Positions 42,985 through 54,194 of a stretch of DNA of 64,000 bases are shown piece by piece; position 1 is the first letter of the stretch; every line of letters starts with the position of its first letter. The translations under genes were made by a program, and so were the position numbers. The notes beneath the pieces are model-generated. The model saw only the letters and a program-made list of their open reading frames with translations. It was not told the origin of the DNA and did no database searches. The stretch is from Crocodylus rhombifer (Eukaryota; Chordata; Crocodylia; Crocodylidae): assembly GCA_038503035.1 (NCBI GenBank), contig JAVSML010024358.1, positions 1 to 64,000 of the forward strand. The letters run 5' to 3'.

Positions 42985-45900
42985 CCTCAAAGCAGCAACA
43001 GGGGGCAGAACCAGAGCCCTATCTCTAGCTTCCCTGATTGCTTCTTCTACCCTTTGCCTCCTCACGTCTGTTCCAGGCCCTTGACATGTGCCTCTCTCAC
43101 CACACCCCTGTACCCCCTGCTATTTATCTTCTTCAGCAGTTGTAGCTCCAGCTCTGGGAAAGTTAGCGGCAGTGGCAATCCTGCCACATTCAGAAACAAG
43201 TTGTAGGACCCACTGTTATAATGGTTAGCACACATCATGCCAATTATCCCATTTTGCTTCCATTTAATTATTTTTATTTCATTATTTATGTTGCATTCAG
43301 GTAGCAAGTTGCCTGACCTTTGAAGTATGTACTCTACTTTTTCTTTTTTAAGAAAAATGCTTGTATTGAATTAGTGCACTTTACCTCTTCCAAAATGCTT
43401 TCTAATTGCACTGTAACCACTTTAAGATGTTACACATCTGTATAATCTTTTAAAGGTACTTCATATTTTGGTTTATATTCTAAATGGATATTTACATGTA
43501 TCTCATATAAGCTGCCTTGAGCCTACTTATCATTTCATTTTACTAGCCATTTGAATCAATGGAACTATTCTCCTAATAAAGTGCTTTTTCAGGGAAATAA
43601 AAGGTACAGAATCAGGCCTTTGGTTGATACCATAAATCTCATAACAGATTGCTGAAGTACCCTTACCCAACATTAAGAGTAGGGGAAACAATACAGAAAT
43701 AACTGAATATCAAATAACTGTGCTTGCTAGTCAAACAAATGTCCAGTTGCATGTATAAGCTACTTCTCAGTGAGGTTTCAATGATTTCTGTTGTAGAAGA
43801 TAAGGAAAGGACTGCAGGGCTTACAAGTTATTTAAAAGGATGCTGCCCAATACCTATACCCTACAGGTACTAATCCAGAGGAGGATATGTCCTTCACACA
43901 CAGACCTTGTTCCAGAAAATTCTGCTTGCCTTGCAGGCAAGAAATACCTTTTGCCTTAAAAGTATTTTGTATGTAATAGAATTCAGCCAAAGGACCAAAA
44001 ATCTTTGCTAGACAGGAGACGTTTTAAGGTTTCAGGTCAGTAGTTCTTTCTAATAAAAAGACTTTGGTGAAGAAGGTATTACAAACAAACCTGGCCATGC
44101 ATGGATGCCTTACATAAACTTTCTTCTCTTTCTATTGCTCCAGTTGCTTAATCACAGTTCATTATATAGATGACATGTCTTGCACACCACAGTCATTTTT
44201 TTTCCTTCCATATACAGTTCTTTACAACAAGACTGCATTCCCCAAGCACCCATACTATCAGTATATGTTATAGTCTTTGTCCATCAGTAAATATTCCTGA
44301 ACATTTATGGTTCACTCATTATTTTTTACCTGTTGTTTTAATTTAGGCCCTGACCTGTGTAACAGGTTGCCCTCCCCAGCGGGCCTGTGAGCAGTACCCT
44401 TGAAGTCCTTTAATACTTCACTCCTGCATTTTGTCCTGTAGCCCACCTTTACTTTCCTGCCACATCTTGATGTAAATATTGTTTAGTTGTTCTTACAAGC
44501 AGGAGAACTGCCTATTGTACACCCTAATGACTAGGGCTGTCCTTGCACACTCTGACCATCCCTATACCTGCCCCATGCCTTGCAGATGTTGTTTGTACTT
44601 CTAGGTTGGGGTTTTCAGCCACTACAGGATTTTCACCCCCATCTTTCTCTAGATAAGCCTACCAGCATAAACCCAACAGGTAGGTTTGACTCTGAGGCTC
44701 TAGTTTCTTAATTCTCTTTGGGTCTGTGGCCCTCCTTTTGTGTGCACTCCAGCACCAGGCCTTTTGGCACCATTTCACACTGTGCCCCTGGGCACCGAGC
44801 TGTTGGGTCTTCTGCCTCCTTGGGCTTGGTCCCTTTCTTATAGCTTGGAGTAACTTTTCAGATCTGATTGATGTTCCTGAGGAACTGGTTGCGTTGGGAT
44901 CCTTGTAATGATTTAATGCTTATCATATGACTACAAGTGCCGGAAATCACAGCTAACATGAAGGCACATTATATCTCTCTAATCAATCAGGATGGTTTGG
45001 AAGCTGCATACTATTTTCTATCAGATTTGGACCTTTATTGTTTTCTTTGGAACTGATATTTTATAAAATGGATCGCGAAATAAAAAAACATTTTTTTTTC
45101 TTTACAATAAGGAAGGTTCAGATTATTCCCCAATAAACAAATATACTATTGGGAATCTCGGAAAGTTTTGGAGGTGAGATTCTTGCCTATAGAAATACTG
45201 GTGTGATCTAAAAAGGGGACTGATATGAAAAGGGCCCTTCTGGACTTGGCTGTAGCCTCTCGTAAATACTTGTGTAGGGATCGTGTTTGTTGGGAACCAT
45301 TGGTTTTGTATTTCTTGGGAATTTGTATTTGTTTCTGTGTTTGTGGGGAAACACGAAGTATTGTAGAGATTCTGAGCTATCCTGCTGCCCCAGTAGGGCA
45401 GCTCAGGGAGACTGTTGCAACATTTACAGCTCTCCCAAGTCAATCTAAATCTTGACCTTGTCTGCTCTAGTCATTCAGTTTCACATAGAACCAGGAAAGT
45501 GCAAAGCCAGTTTAAAGCCCTTTTAGCATATTTTCCTCCTAGTCTGTACATTTTAGAGGCACTGCAAATAATCACACTTTATATAAGATCAGGTTCACTT
45601 GATGAAAACAACTATACCTGTGCTGAGTGCCACTAAAACTGTGTAATATGCAGGGGATATTTTTGTAGTACGGTGAATCATCTTTAAAATATTTTGTTAT
45701 TTGTAATATTAGACAATGAAAATATTAAATGCAATGCTTTTTAATTATTACTAGCAGCAATAATTTGTGAATTGCTGATTACATGCAACATAAAGGTTAA
45801 TAGTCCCTCTCTCAAGATACTGAAAAGACAGATCCCAATACACTAGGAAATTTTGCTTAATCAAGTAAGGTAAAATTTTCTCCCTCCTAAGAAAAACCTT

Positions 45901-46095
45901 GTAGAGATTAACAATCTGTAATCTTTATAACCCAAGCAAGAACATAATTTTCTAGTACATTCTAGAGGTTATTTGAAAACTTCAGTTAACAGATATTAAT
46001 CTCTTCCTCATTTTTTTCTGGTTTTTGATTGTTTGATTAGTTAGTTTGAGCCATTTCTATACAAACAATTGGTTTCATCCGTAATATCCAATTAA
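42985..46095. other. unassigned non-coding DNA
   Basis: AT-rich with a few GC-richer patches (43000-43180 probably belongs to the palindromic element; 44360-44880). No exon, repeat family or RNA gene recognised. Frames up to 106 codons show no family features. Confidence 0.3.
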
Positions 46096-46099
46096 ATAT

Positions 46100-46480
46100 A
46101 GGCCGCTTTGATAAAGAACAATTTTCCTGAACTAACTCAGATCACGCTTAATGTAAAATTGTTATGGAGAGGCTGCAGTATGAAGGTGGTTTATTTTCTG
46201 GACAAGTATATGAATAAAGATAGATTTAAGAGCTCCATTTATCAGAAACCAATTGACAAAAATAATCTCCTCTATGCTGAGAGTTTTCATGCATCAGCAA
46301 TGAAGAAAGGTCTTCCCTTTATTCAAATTTTAAGGGTGAAAATTATTTGTAGTACTACTGCTGGAAATAAACAGAAGATAAATGAACTTCCTTTGACATA
46401 CTTTGAACGTAAAGTATAGGGGGCATAATTCAGGCCAAGGAGAGTCTGACAATAATGAATAGATCTGCTTTGTTAATGAG
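46100..46480 (+). pseudogene. Penelope-like element reverse-transcriptase fragment
   Basis: The 103-codon open frame 46108-46419 matches the C-terminal reverse-transcriptase region of Penelope-like elements. FLD lies at residues 30-32, IYQKPIDKNNLLYAESFH at about 44-61 (family pattern LY-x-KPTD-x-N-x-L-x-x-x-S-x-HP) and KKGLPFIQILRVKIICS at about 66-82 (family pattern KK-x-IPY-x-Q-x-x-R-x-RRICS). After a frameshift near 46420 another frame reads QAKESLTIMNRSALLM, like the following AL-x-x-A-x-x-x-R-x-x-LL segment. Penelope elements are telomerase-related retroelements, usually with a GIY-YIG endonuclease, which is not seen here. Isolated, non-functional fragment. Confidence 0.72.
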
Positions 46481-46539
46481 AGAAGTCTATACATAGAAAT
46501 AAAGCATACTATAACTTAATAACACAAACATATAACTTA

Positions 46540-47215
46540 TTAGCATCTATTTGGGAAACACCCCAGGAACAAAGGGCGCTGCTGCCATGTGCTCTGTCCC
46601 GCTTTTTTACTGAGCCTCCTCATTTATCTATGCATATTGGACTCAGCAAACTTACTACATGTTCCAGGTTTAAACACCTTTGAGAGTGTCCAGACAAGCA
46701 TAGACATTTTTTTCTCTTGGGATAAGTACCAGCGGCACACCTTGTGCGCTGCTACTTGTCCCAGGGGAACACCCATGCCATGTGCTCTCTGGTGTGCAGC
46801 AGGTTACCTTGGATGAGCTAGGGGAGGCTAGGGCTAGCAACTGTGCTGGCCCCACAGGTTTTACCTGTGGTCCTGGGGGGTCTCCAGGGGCTGCAGCCAT
46901 GGCAGGAAGACTGGCCAGCAGCCGCACTGTCGTTCTGGCCAGCTGGGCTCTGGTTTTGGGCAATGTGAGCTGCTGCCATGGGCACTGTCCTGCTTTTTTT
47001 TATTGTAGTTTTTGCCATGTGCACTGTCCTGCTTTTTTCAATGTGGGGTTTTTTTACATCTCTCGGGATCAACTCTGCCTCCGCCCGCCCCCCCAAGTTA
47101 GCCTGGAATGCCTGCATTTGTATTGTGTGACACTGAAGACTGGTCTGCAGTGCCACATACGGCACATCCCTGCTCGTCTGGACCTGGACTTTGGGTGCAT
47201 CTGACATCTTGGAAA
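46540..47215. repeat. GC-rich repeat block with hairpin and tandem units
   Basis: Three copies of a GCCATG-GC-CTGTCC-GCTTTTTT unit occur at about 46586, 46975 and 47013, the last two tandem. A hairpin at 46719-46762 pairs GGGATAAGTACCAGCGGCAC with GTGCGCTGCTACTTGTCCC. Likely a non-autonomous element of unknown family; open frames up to 140 codons are composition-driven. Confidence 0.45.
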
Positions 47216-47549
47216 TGTGTCTAAAATATGGTAGTGGTCTGTTACAAGTGCCAGGTCTAGAAAGAACTTGTAACTATTCAGCTGCATCCCAGCTAGCATG
47301 ATAAAAGCTTAATAGGCAACTTACCTGAGGATGAGAACAGCAGAGCATAGTGAAGGTTGTTGGTCAGGGAAGGTCACAGGAAAAGATGAAGAAGTATCAC
47401 CATACCAACTAAATAAAAGAGCTGTTTGAAGATACTTACAATGTAGGTGGTAGCAAAAGCCCTCTGACAAAAAGAAAAGGTGGAAGGTCCTGTTTTACTT
47501 GTTTTGACTGATGCTAAGCTATTAGTAATAGTAATTAGTAGTAGTAACT

Positions 47550-47625
47550 TGGGTAGGGGGCTGGACCTGATGATCTCACAAGGTCCTTTCCAGACCTAAT
47601 GTCTATGAAATCTATGAAGAAAAAA
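47550..47625 (+). mobile_element. CR1 3' end fragment
   Basis: GGGGGCTGGACCTGATGATC, AAGGTCCTTTCCAGACCTAA and the tail TCTATGAAATCTATGAAG. Only about 75 bases of CR1. Confidence 0.85.
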
Positions 47626-47642
47626 GACATAAAATATCAACT

Positions 47643-47738
47643 AATAGTAACAATAATAATAATATAATAACAGGAACAACAATACTAACAGTAACAATAA
47701 CAACAATGATGATGATAACAGTAGCAGCAATGACACTA
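47643..47738. repeat. (AAT)n/(AAC)n imperfect microsatellite
   Basis: Mixed AAT, AAC and GAT triplets directly after the CR1 tail, perhaps seeded by it. Confidence 0.75.
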
Positions 47739-47739
47739 A

Positions 47740-48400
47740 TCACCTTAGCAAAAGGAAGGAAATATTAATGGAAGCTACCCTGCTTTATCTAGCGCACACA
47801 TTTTGTGAGCAGTGTACAGTGCATAACTGTGTATACTAGTAGGGACAAATATCCATGGTCTGGAGTCTACAGGTATCAAGAAGGTCCTTTAGTAAGAAGA
47901 TAGGGGAAAAGCTGGCTGCTTTTCCCAAAAATGTTCATATTCTTTACTTACCTTCCCCATTATGGAATATATCCTTGAAAAGCACAAGGTCTATTGTTTA
48001 TTCTGATATCTTGTTTTATACAAGTTCCTATTTGCTGGGGGCTAGATTTGAGTTTTAAGACACTACCACACCACCTGCACCTATTGGTGCCTTGAGTGTC
48101 ACAGATGAAGCTTCTGTTGTATGCTTCTGTAGGCAATACTCTGCATTTTTAGTCAGATACAAATCATCATTGTTGGGCCTAAAAATATTATTTAAACAGA
48201 ATTTACATATATATCACTTCATTCCACATATCACAGAACCAAAGAAACACTTTGATTCATTAGACCCTCTCTTGAAAAGTGGTAGATATGGGTTTGAGTC
48301 CTCTCTGAGTGAGGACAGCATGGAACTCTTCCTAGGCAAGAACTCTAATCTCTAGACTCTTAAAAAAAAGGTTGGCTAGAGATGCTTCACTTTGTACTCA
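47740..48400. other. unassigned non-coding DNA
   Basis: GGGTTTGAGTCC at 48291-48302 is like a tRNA-type internal promoter box B, but no box A or tRNA fold is seen. Possibly a SINE scrap. Confidence 0.25.
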
Positions 48401-48404
48401 AATC

Positions 48405-49445
48405 AACGCACTCAGTGTGCACTTTGGTCTCGCTGGGGATAAAGCAGTGGACATGATATATCTTGACTTTAGCAAGGCTTTTGACACTGTCTCCCACAAC
48501 GTTCTTCTTAACAAGGTAAGACATACAGATAAAAACAAAGTATTTTAACATAGTTACATACCTGGTTGGATCATTGGGCTCAAAAATTAGTAATCATTTC
48601 CTTAATATCCAGTTAGGAGGAGGTATCATGTGGAATTCTCCAGGGATCTTTCCTGAGTCCAGTATTGTTCAACAAGGACAAGTGCCAAGTCTTGCACTTG
48701 GGCTGGAATAATTATATGCACAAATACAGACTAGGAAATGATTGGCCAGGCTGTAGGACAGCAAGCAAGCACCTGGGATTTACAGTGGATCATAAGCAGA
48801 ATATAAGCCAACCATGTACTCTTATAAAAAACCAACAGCACCCTGGTTTGTATTAATAAGAGTGTCACTTCTAAATCAAGGGAAGATTGATTGTTCCAAT
48901 TTATTCAGCACTTGTGAGGCCCCACTTGGAATACTGTGTGTAGTTTTCAGCTTCACACGTCAAGAATGATGCAGGCCATTTGGAAACCAGAATCCAGTCC
49001 AGAGATTCCAGTGCAGAAAAAATGATTAGGGGCTTGAGATGCAAGACTTATGAGAAAAGGCTGAAAGAACTAGGGTTATTTATTCTGGCGAACAGAAGAC
49101 AGGGGGGAGAAGGGGGTGTAGAAAATAGTCTTCAAATACCTGAATGGTGATTATAGAGAGGATGGCAGTGGGCTTTTCTCTGTTGTTGTAGAGAAGTGGA
49201 CTCAGAATAATGGTCTTAAACTGCAGCAGGTGGTATTTAGGTTGGAGACTGAGAGAAACTGCCTGATTATGAGGGTGGTCAAGCATTGGAACAGGCTACC
49301 TAGAGAGTTGTGTAATCCCCATATTTGGAAACTTCCAAAAGCATGTTAGACAGACACTTGCCTTGAGCAGGGGGCTGGAGTAGATGACCTCATGAGATCT
49401 TTCCAGCCTTACTTTCCTATGATCCTATGGTCTCTATGATTTCTG
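48405..49445 (+). pseudogene. decayed CR1 LINE with complete 3' end
   Basis: + strand copy. Starts in the reverse transcriptase (GACATGATATATCTTGACTT from the YLDF motif, then GCTTTTGACACTGTCTCCCA), has a gap before FNKDKCQVLHLGWNN (48665 frame), then ATTTATTCAGCACTTGTGAG and CACTTGGAATACTGTGTG (from RPHLEYCV), and ends with GGGGGCTGGAGTAGATGACC, CATGAGATCTTTCCAGCC and a CTATGATCCTATGG tail. Internal deletions and frameshifts mean no product. Confidence 0.88.
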
Positions 49446-49449
49446 ATGC

Positions 49450-51150
49450 TGCTCTTGATTTTTATCTGTGCCAGAGTCCACTAGGCTTCTCCCATTGTAA
49501 CTAGAGGGCATAAACTTATCTCTGTCCTCTTTGCAGAAACACAGACATAAAGAAGAAAGGGGAAGCTCAGAGAAAATTTTATACCATCCTGCAAAATTTG
49601 TGAGGCATGCTCATAAGCAGTTTTGAAGAAGTAGTAACAGTCAAGTCTGAGAGTGAGGCTGTATCCTTATTCCACATAATGTAAATTTGTTTAGATTCAT
49701 CTAGCTCTTCCTACAGGAATAGACACTTCAGTCACCAGTGTATCTAGTGAATGAAGGGAGTTGTGTTAACAAAGGAAATGCATATGCCGATCTAGTCATT
49801 TATGATTGGTAATGAAATAGCATGGTCATGCTAGCATATACATATGCATATTTAACCATCCTAATTACAATCTGATGAAAAAATAGGACATTTTCTCTCC
49901 ATCCAAATATATGTGCTCCAAGGATCCATTTAACGAAGGTCCAATAATTTTGAAAGGATCTATAATAATCCATAGAAATCATTCCTTTGCTAGAAGAGGG
50001 AACGGTGGAGGTTTTAGCATTGTGGGTATCAGGAGAGAGGTGGAACGATGAATGATAATGAAATACTTATGATGTAAAGGAGTCTCAGAGTCATGTAGCA
50101 AAATGTTAAAATACAGAATGGCTTAAAGCCTAAAAGAAAACATGACTGAAATTAAATACAAACAATTGAACCTTTATTTTCAAAAGTATTAGTTTACTGA
50201 AACAGAGTGACAAATTCTAATGAATGTCCTTAATGATTTTACAGTGGGACAAATCATCTGTGAAAGTAAGGTGGTTATAAAAGACACTTATAGTGTAGTA
50301 TGAATGCTAAATGAAATCAGACATCCCTATAATCAACATCAATAAAAGTACCATAACTAATTTTACTGCTTCAGAGAGCAACATAATAAAATGTACCAAA
50401 ATAAAGGATCCATGGCCTAAAAGTGTTTCTCATATTTTTCCCGGTGATGAGTAAAATGTTTGCAAGGATGTCGTGCAGCTATTTACCAAAATAATCTAAT
50501 ACTATTCATGCTAATTCCTTTCCCCTTCAAGGCAAAACACCCTAGACCAAAATAAATAAGAAAACACATAAATAGTTAACGTGGCTCAGTGGATTTGGGA
50601 TGATGTCCCAAAGCCAAGAAAATCTTAATCCTTATCTAAAAATCACATCTTTGGATGCCAAGATCAAAGATGCCATTAAAGAATTTCCAAATGGGTATGC
50701 ACAAAGGGTAGAGAAGCTATGCAAAACAGTGTAACAGAAAAGCAATGGCGAGAATTAAACTCCTTAAGACAAGGATTCTTTTTGTCTTGGTTTTGTACAG
50801 TGCCTGATACAAAGACACTTCTTGCTGTGGCTGTAATATCAATATATAGTAGTAACATATGAAGGAAATGAAAGGTTTGAGAACTATAAAAGATATCTCA
50901 GGCTGGTCATATCTTTCTCTAAATCATGTCCAAACACCCAAAGATTTATTTTCTGATTTTTGTGCAGTAAGCAAGGAGCTTATTCTAACTTCCAAAAATG
51001 TACATTTTTCATAGATCTCTGTAAATTGATAGGATGCAGTGCAGTAATTTGTAGATGTTTCCAAATAAGCTGGACCTTTGAGTACTCAAAGAACTTGCTG
51101 AAATAATTGCTAAACCATTGAATATTTCTTTAAGAAATCATAGAAGTCAG
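49450..51150. other. unassigned; possible conserved patch 50395-50530
   Basis: AT-rich. The stretch near 50440-50520 (TTTTTCCCGGTGATGAG, GGATGTCGTGCAGCTATTTA) is repeat-free with retained CpGs; constraint is a weak guess. Confidence 0.25.
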
Positions 51151-51159
51151 GTGAAGCTT

Positions 51160-51795
51160 TAGAAACCTGTAAAAGGGCAAAGATCATGATCATTGTTTCA
51201 AAAAGGAGGAAAATAAAGAGAGGGAATGAAGATTGGTCAGTCTAACTTTATACATGTAAAGACATTGGAACACATCATTAAATGACCAATATTAAGAACC
51301 TACAGGATAGCAAGGTGGTAATGAAAAGTCAACAAGGAGTTGTCTAGAGGAAATCATGCCTAACCTGTTTTTCTTATATTTCAAGGTGATGTCTCTGGAA
51401 TAGAGGAGGAGCAATGGATATGATATGCCCTAACTTCAGTAAGACTTTGACATTATCTCCCATTGGTGTGGTCTCCAATTGTCATAAGAAAATTAAGGGA
51501 AAAGAGTCCGGATAAAACTACTATCAGATAGCTACCTAAATGGTTCATTATTGTATTCAAAGAATACCCATTAATGGATCAACATCAAACTGAAAAAGAT
51601 ATTAAATGGGATTTCCATCATCATGTTCTGGGTCCAGTACTAAACAATTAATAATGTAGTGAATTAAGTGTATATTTCATATGTTTGCAGATGACCAAGC
51701 ACTTTGGAGGACAAGATTAGGATTCAAAACGATATTGAAAAATTGGAAAAATGATGTGAAATAAACTTGATAACACTCAGTAATGACAAATGAAA
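51160..51795 (+). pseudogene. old CR1 LINE, upstream piece (split twice)
   Basis: Eroded + strand CR1: TGTAAAAGGGCAAAGATCAT, GTTTCAAAAAGGAGGAAAAT, GGAAATCATGCCTAACCTG, ATATGATATGCCCTAACTTC (from YLDFSKAF), CATCATGTTCTGGGTCCAG and TTTGCAGATGACCAAGCA (from FADDTK). Stops throughout. The GC-rich block at 51796-52575 interrupts it just before the KCKVLHLG coding point. Confidence 0.75.
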
Positions 51796-52575
51796 ATGAC
51801 TACTGGGAGCAAATCCAGAGAGGCCATAGTGATATGGTTACATTCTCCACTTCAGCACCACACCGGGGGGGGGGGGGAGGGGGCGGCAGAAGCTGGGCAT
51901 TTTTAAAATCCCTGAAGCAGGTAAAAATTCCTCTCATTCTTCCCAACCCACCCTCAGCATCCCTGCCCTTCCCCTTAGTGCTCAGTGACAGGTCCCCTCT
52001 CTCCTGACACTTATCACTGTCCTCACTATCCCTGGTTGACCTGGGGGTAGGGAGAACTCCAGAGAGATACTGCCTCCTGTCAACCAGTCTGCATGAGGAG
52101 CTGGGCTCAGCTGGAGACTGTGGTAGCAGCAGGTAGTTTCCTTGTCCCTGCCTGGTCCTCCTTGGTGATCCCCACAAGCCCAGAAGTATACTTTGGGATG
52201 GGAAACATGGCCACCATGTCTGCTACTGCTGGTGTCCCCAGCTAAGACCAGCCATGGTGGGGCAGGAGCAGTTCTGGAGTCCCTCCCCCGCTTCCCCCCC
52301 ACCCCATGCCAGCTAGGCACAGTGGGAGCAGCAGGCTGGGCAAAGAGGAAATTGGAGGGGAGGGGGTATGCCACTGAGAATGGAGGGGAAGTGCAGGGGT
52401 GCCCAGATTGGTGGGGTGGGGAGGGCTAGGGTCCTTTACTGATTCAGGGACTTAAAGGAACCCCTGGATGCTGCTCCCACAGTGAAGTCTGACCACCTCT
52501 GGGGGTGGAAGGCTGGGTCTGTAGCACCAGTTACTGCTCCCATCTCCCACCCCCCCCATACAAAAATCCTGTATC
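51796..52575. repeat. GC-rich insertion inside the old CR1
   Basis: About 780 bases of GC-rich sequence between CR1 pieces, with a G13-A-G5 run at 51865-51883 and C-runs at its right edge (about 52548-52557). Open frames of 125-130 codons are composition-driven. No terminal repeats identified; family unknown. Boundaries are inferred from where CR1 homology stops and restarts. Confidence 0.5.
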
Positions 52576-52784
52576 CATCTATAGGAAGGAACAATCAAAT
52601 GAACAATGAAGAATGACTGGCTGTGGTTTAGAACTGCAGAAAAAAGATTGGATAATTAGAGTCTATCACAAGTAGAAGTTCTTGTGATAATCTCCATTAC
52701 CTGGAGATGTTGTAGAACATCCATCTGGGCTGATTTATAACTGAATCCTACCCTAAGCAGGGAGTTGGACAAGATACACTAGAT
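52576..52784 (+). mobile_element. old CR1 LINE, downstream piece
   Basis: CR1 resumes with AGGAAGGAACAATCAAATG, GAATGACTGGCTGTGGTTTA and GAACTGCAGAAAAAAGATTG, then GGGAGTTGGACAAGATACAC of the 3' end, where the hAT element lands. Confidence 0.75.
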
Positions 52785-53212
52785 CAGTAGTGCTCAAGTC
52801 TTTTCCTTTACTAGGCTGGATGGGCAACGCACAGTCTGTCCACAGGCTGGATGTGGCTTGTGGACCTGATCTGCCACCTGGGGCAGATGTGGCAGGGCTC
52901 TAAGCAACTGTGAAAAGGGGGCCAGGAGGCAGCCTGGCTTGATCCAGCATCAAGGGAGAGAAGGGGTATAGCCCAGTTCTGATCCAGCCCATGGTTGGGG
53001 GAAGGGGCATGGCCTGGCCCCAACCCAGTGGCATAGAGAGAATGGAGTGTGGCCTAGTCTGGATCTAGCTGTGCTGGCAAATGGAGTATGAGAATCTGGT
53101 AGCAGGGGAGGGTGGCCACCTTCAAATTTCTCAAACCGAAGTGAGCCCGGTGGGCTAGATGCAATGGCTCTGTGGGCTACATTTAGCCTGTGGGTTGGAG
53201 GTTAATCTCTTG
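52785..53212. mobile_element. 428-bp hAT element in a CR1 tail
   Basis: Starts CAGTAGTGCTCAAGTCT; the right end, reversed, is CCAAGAGATTAACCTCC. The interior has paired GGCTGGATGGGC and GTGGGCTACATTTAGCCTG words typical of a common hAT family with GGGCCGGA motifs near its ends. It is flanked by CACTAGAT (52777-52784) and GACTAGAT (53213-53220), an 8-bp duplication matching 7 of 8. No transposase. Confidence 0.82.
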
Positions 53213-53255
53213 GACTAGATGATGTTTTGAGATCCCTTTCTGCTCTATTTTTCTG
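53213..53255 (+). mobile_element. old CR1 LINE, 3' terminus after hAT
   Basis: GACTAGATGATGTTTTGAGA then TCCCTTTCTGCTCTATTTTT completes the CR1 3' end started at 52576. Confidence 0.8.
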
Positions 53256-53411
53256 TGTTTGTATTCACACAAAATCTCAAATCTGGGAAAAACAGGATTA
53301 CTTCCCTTCCTCCCAACTAAATATACATTTTTAAAAAAATGCAGTTTTTCATTTCACATTGTCAACACCTTCTTCATTTTGAAGTATATCAAATATACAC
53401 ACTGTGCCTAT

Positions 53412-54190
53412 GAAATATGGGTTTCAACACAGACAAGTGCAAGGTGATGCACCTGGGGAGGAACAACCGGCACCATACCTACAGGTTAGGGAACTCCCCT
53501 CTTGTCAGCACGGAGGCGGAAAGGGATCTGGGGGTCATCATTGACTCCAAGATGAACATGGGCCAGCAGTGTGGGGAGGCAGTTAGGAAGGCCAACCGCA
53601 CCTTGGCATGCATCCGCAGATGCATTTCAAGCAGGTCAAAAGAGGTGATCCTCCCCTTCTATGCAGCACTGGTCAGGCCGCAGCTGGAGTACTGCGTCCA
53701 GTTCTGGACGCCGCACTTCAAGAGGGATGTGGACAACATGGAGAGGGTCCAGAGGAGGGCCACTCGTATGATCAGGGGACAACAGGGCAGGCCCTATGAG
53801 GAGAGGCTACGGGACCTGAACCTGTTCAGCCTCAAAAAGAGAAGGCTGAGGGGGGATCTTGTGGCCTGTTATAAACTAGTCAGGGGGGATCAGCAGGCAT
53901 TGTTTCCCAGAGCACCGCCAGGAGTGACCAGGAATAACGGTCACAAACTGGCAGAGGGCAGGTTTAGGTTAGACATCAGGAGGCACTACTTCACGGTCAG
54001 GGCAGCTAGGATCTGGAACCAACTTCCAAGGGAAGTGGTGCTGGCTCCTACCCTGGGGGTTTTTATGAGGAGGCTAGATGAACACCTTGCTGGGGTCATT
54101 TGACCCAAGTACTCTTTCCTGCCATGGCAGGGGGTCGGACTAGATGATCTGTTCAGGTCCCTTCCGACCCTAGAAACTATGAAACTATAA
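53412..54190 (+). mobile_element. young 5'-truncated CR1 with complete 3' end
   Basis: CR1 homology starts around 53412-53424 and ends at about 54188 with GGGGGTCGGACTAGATGATC, GTTCAGGTCCCTTCCGACCC and the tail AACTATGAAACTAT. The open coding part indicates a recent insertion. Confidence 0.93.
53417..54103 (+). CDS. CR1 ORF2 C-terminal region (truncated)
   Basis: 228 uninterrupted residues. From the N-terminal side: GFNTDKCKVMHLGRNN (thumb-side end of the reverse transcriptase), ERDLGVIIDSKMNM, RPQLEYCVQFWTPHFKRDV, ERVQRRATRMIRGQ, RRLRGDLVACYKLVRG, RNNGHKL and FRLDIRRHYFTVRAA, ending EHLAGVI. This aligns residue for residue with the last third of the 604-residue ORF at 15660-17474. The catalytic FADD lies upstream of the truncation, so the product could not be a polymerase. 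The apparent Met start is just inside the truncation point. No host function implied. Confidence 0.85.
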   Translation: MGFNTDKCKVMHLGRNNRHHTYRLGNSPLVSTEAERDLGVIIDSKMNMGQQCGEAVRKANRTLACIRRCISSRSKEVILPFYAALVRPQLEYCVQFWTPHFKRDVDNMERVQRRATRMIRGQQGRPYEERLRDLNLFSLKKRRLRGDLVACYKLVRGDQQALFPRAPPGVTRNNGHKLAEGRFRLDIRRHYFTVRAARIWNQLPREVVLAPTLGVFMRRLDEHLAGVI

Positions 54191-54194
54191 AATC

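Noticed and set aside
46782..47207. Overlapping 140- and 129-codon frames on opposite strands
   Set aside because: GC-rich repeat block with internal repeat units; no conserved motif.
47643..47738. Repetitive triplets as a possible CRISPR-like or coding repeat
   Set aside because: Imperfect AAT/AAC microsatellite following a CR1 tail, with no spacer structure.
48285..48310. tRNA-like box B (GGGTTTGAGTCC)
   Set aside because: No box A, no cloverleaf and no terminator, so not a tRNA gene; at most a SINE scrap.
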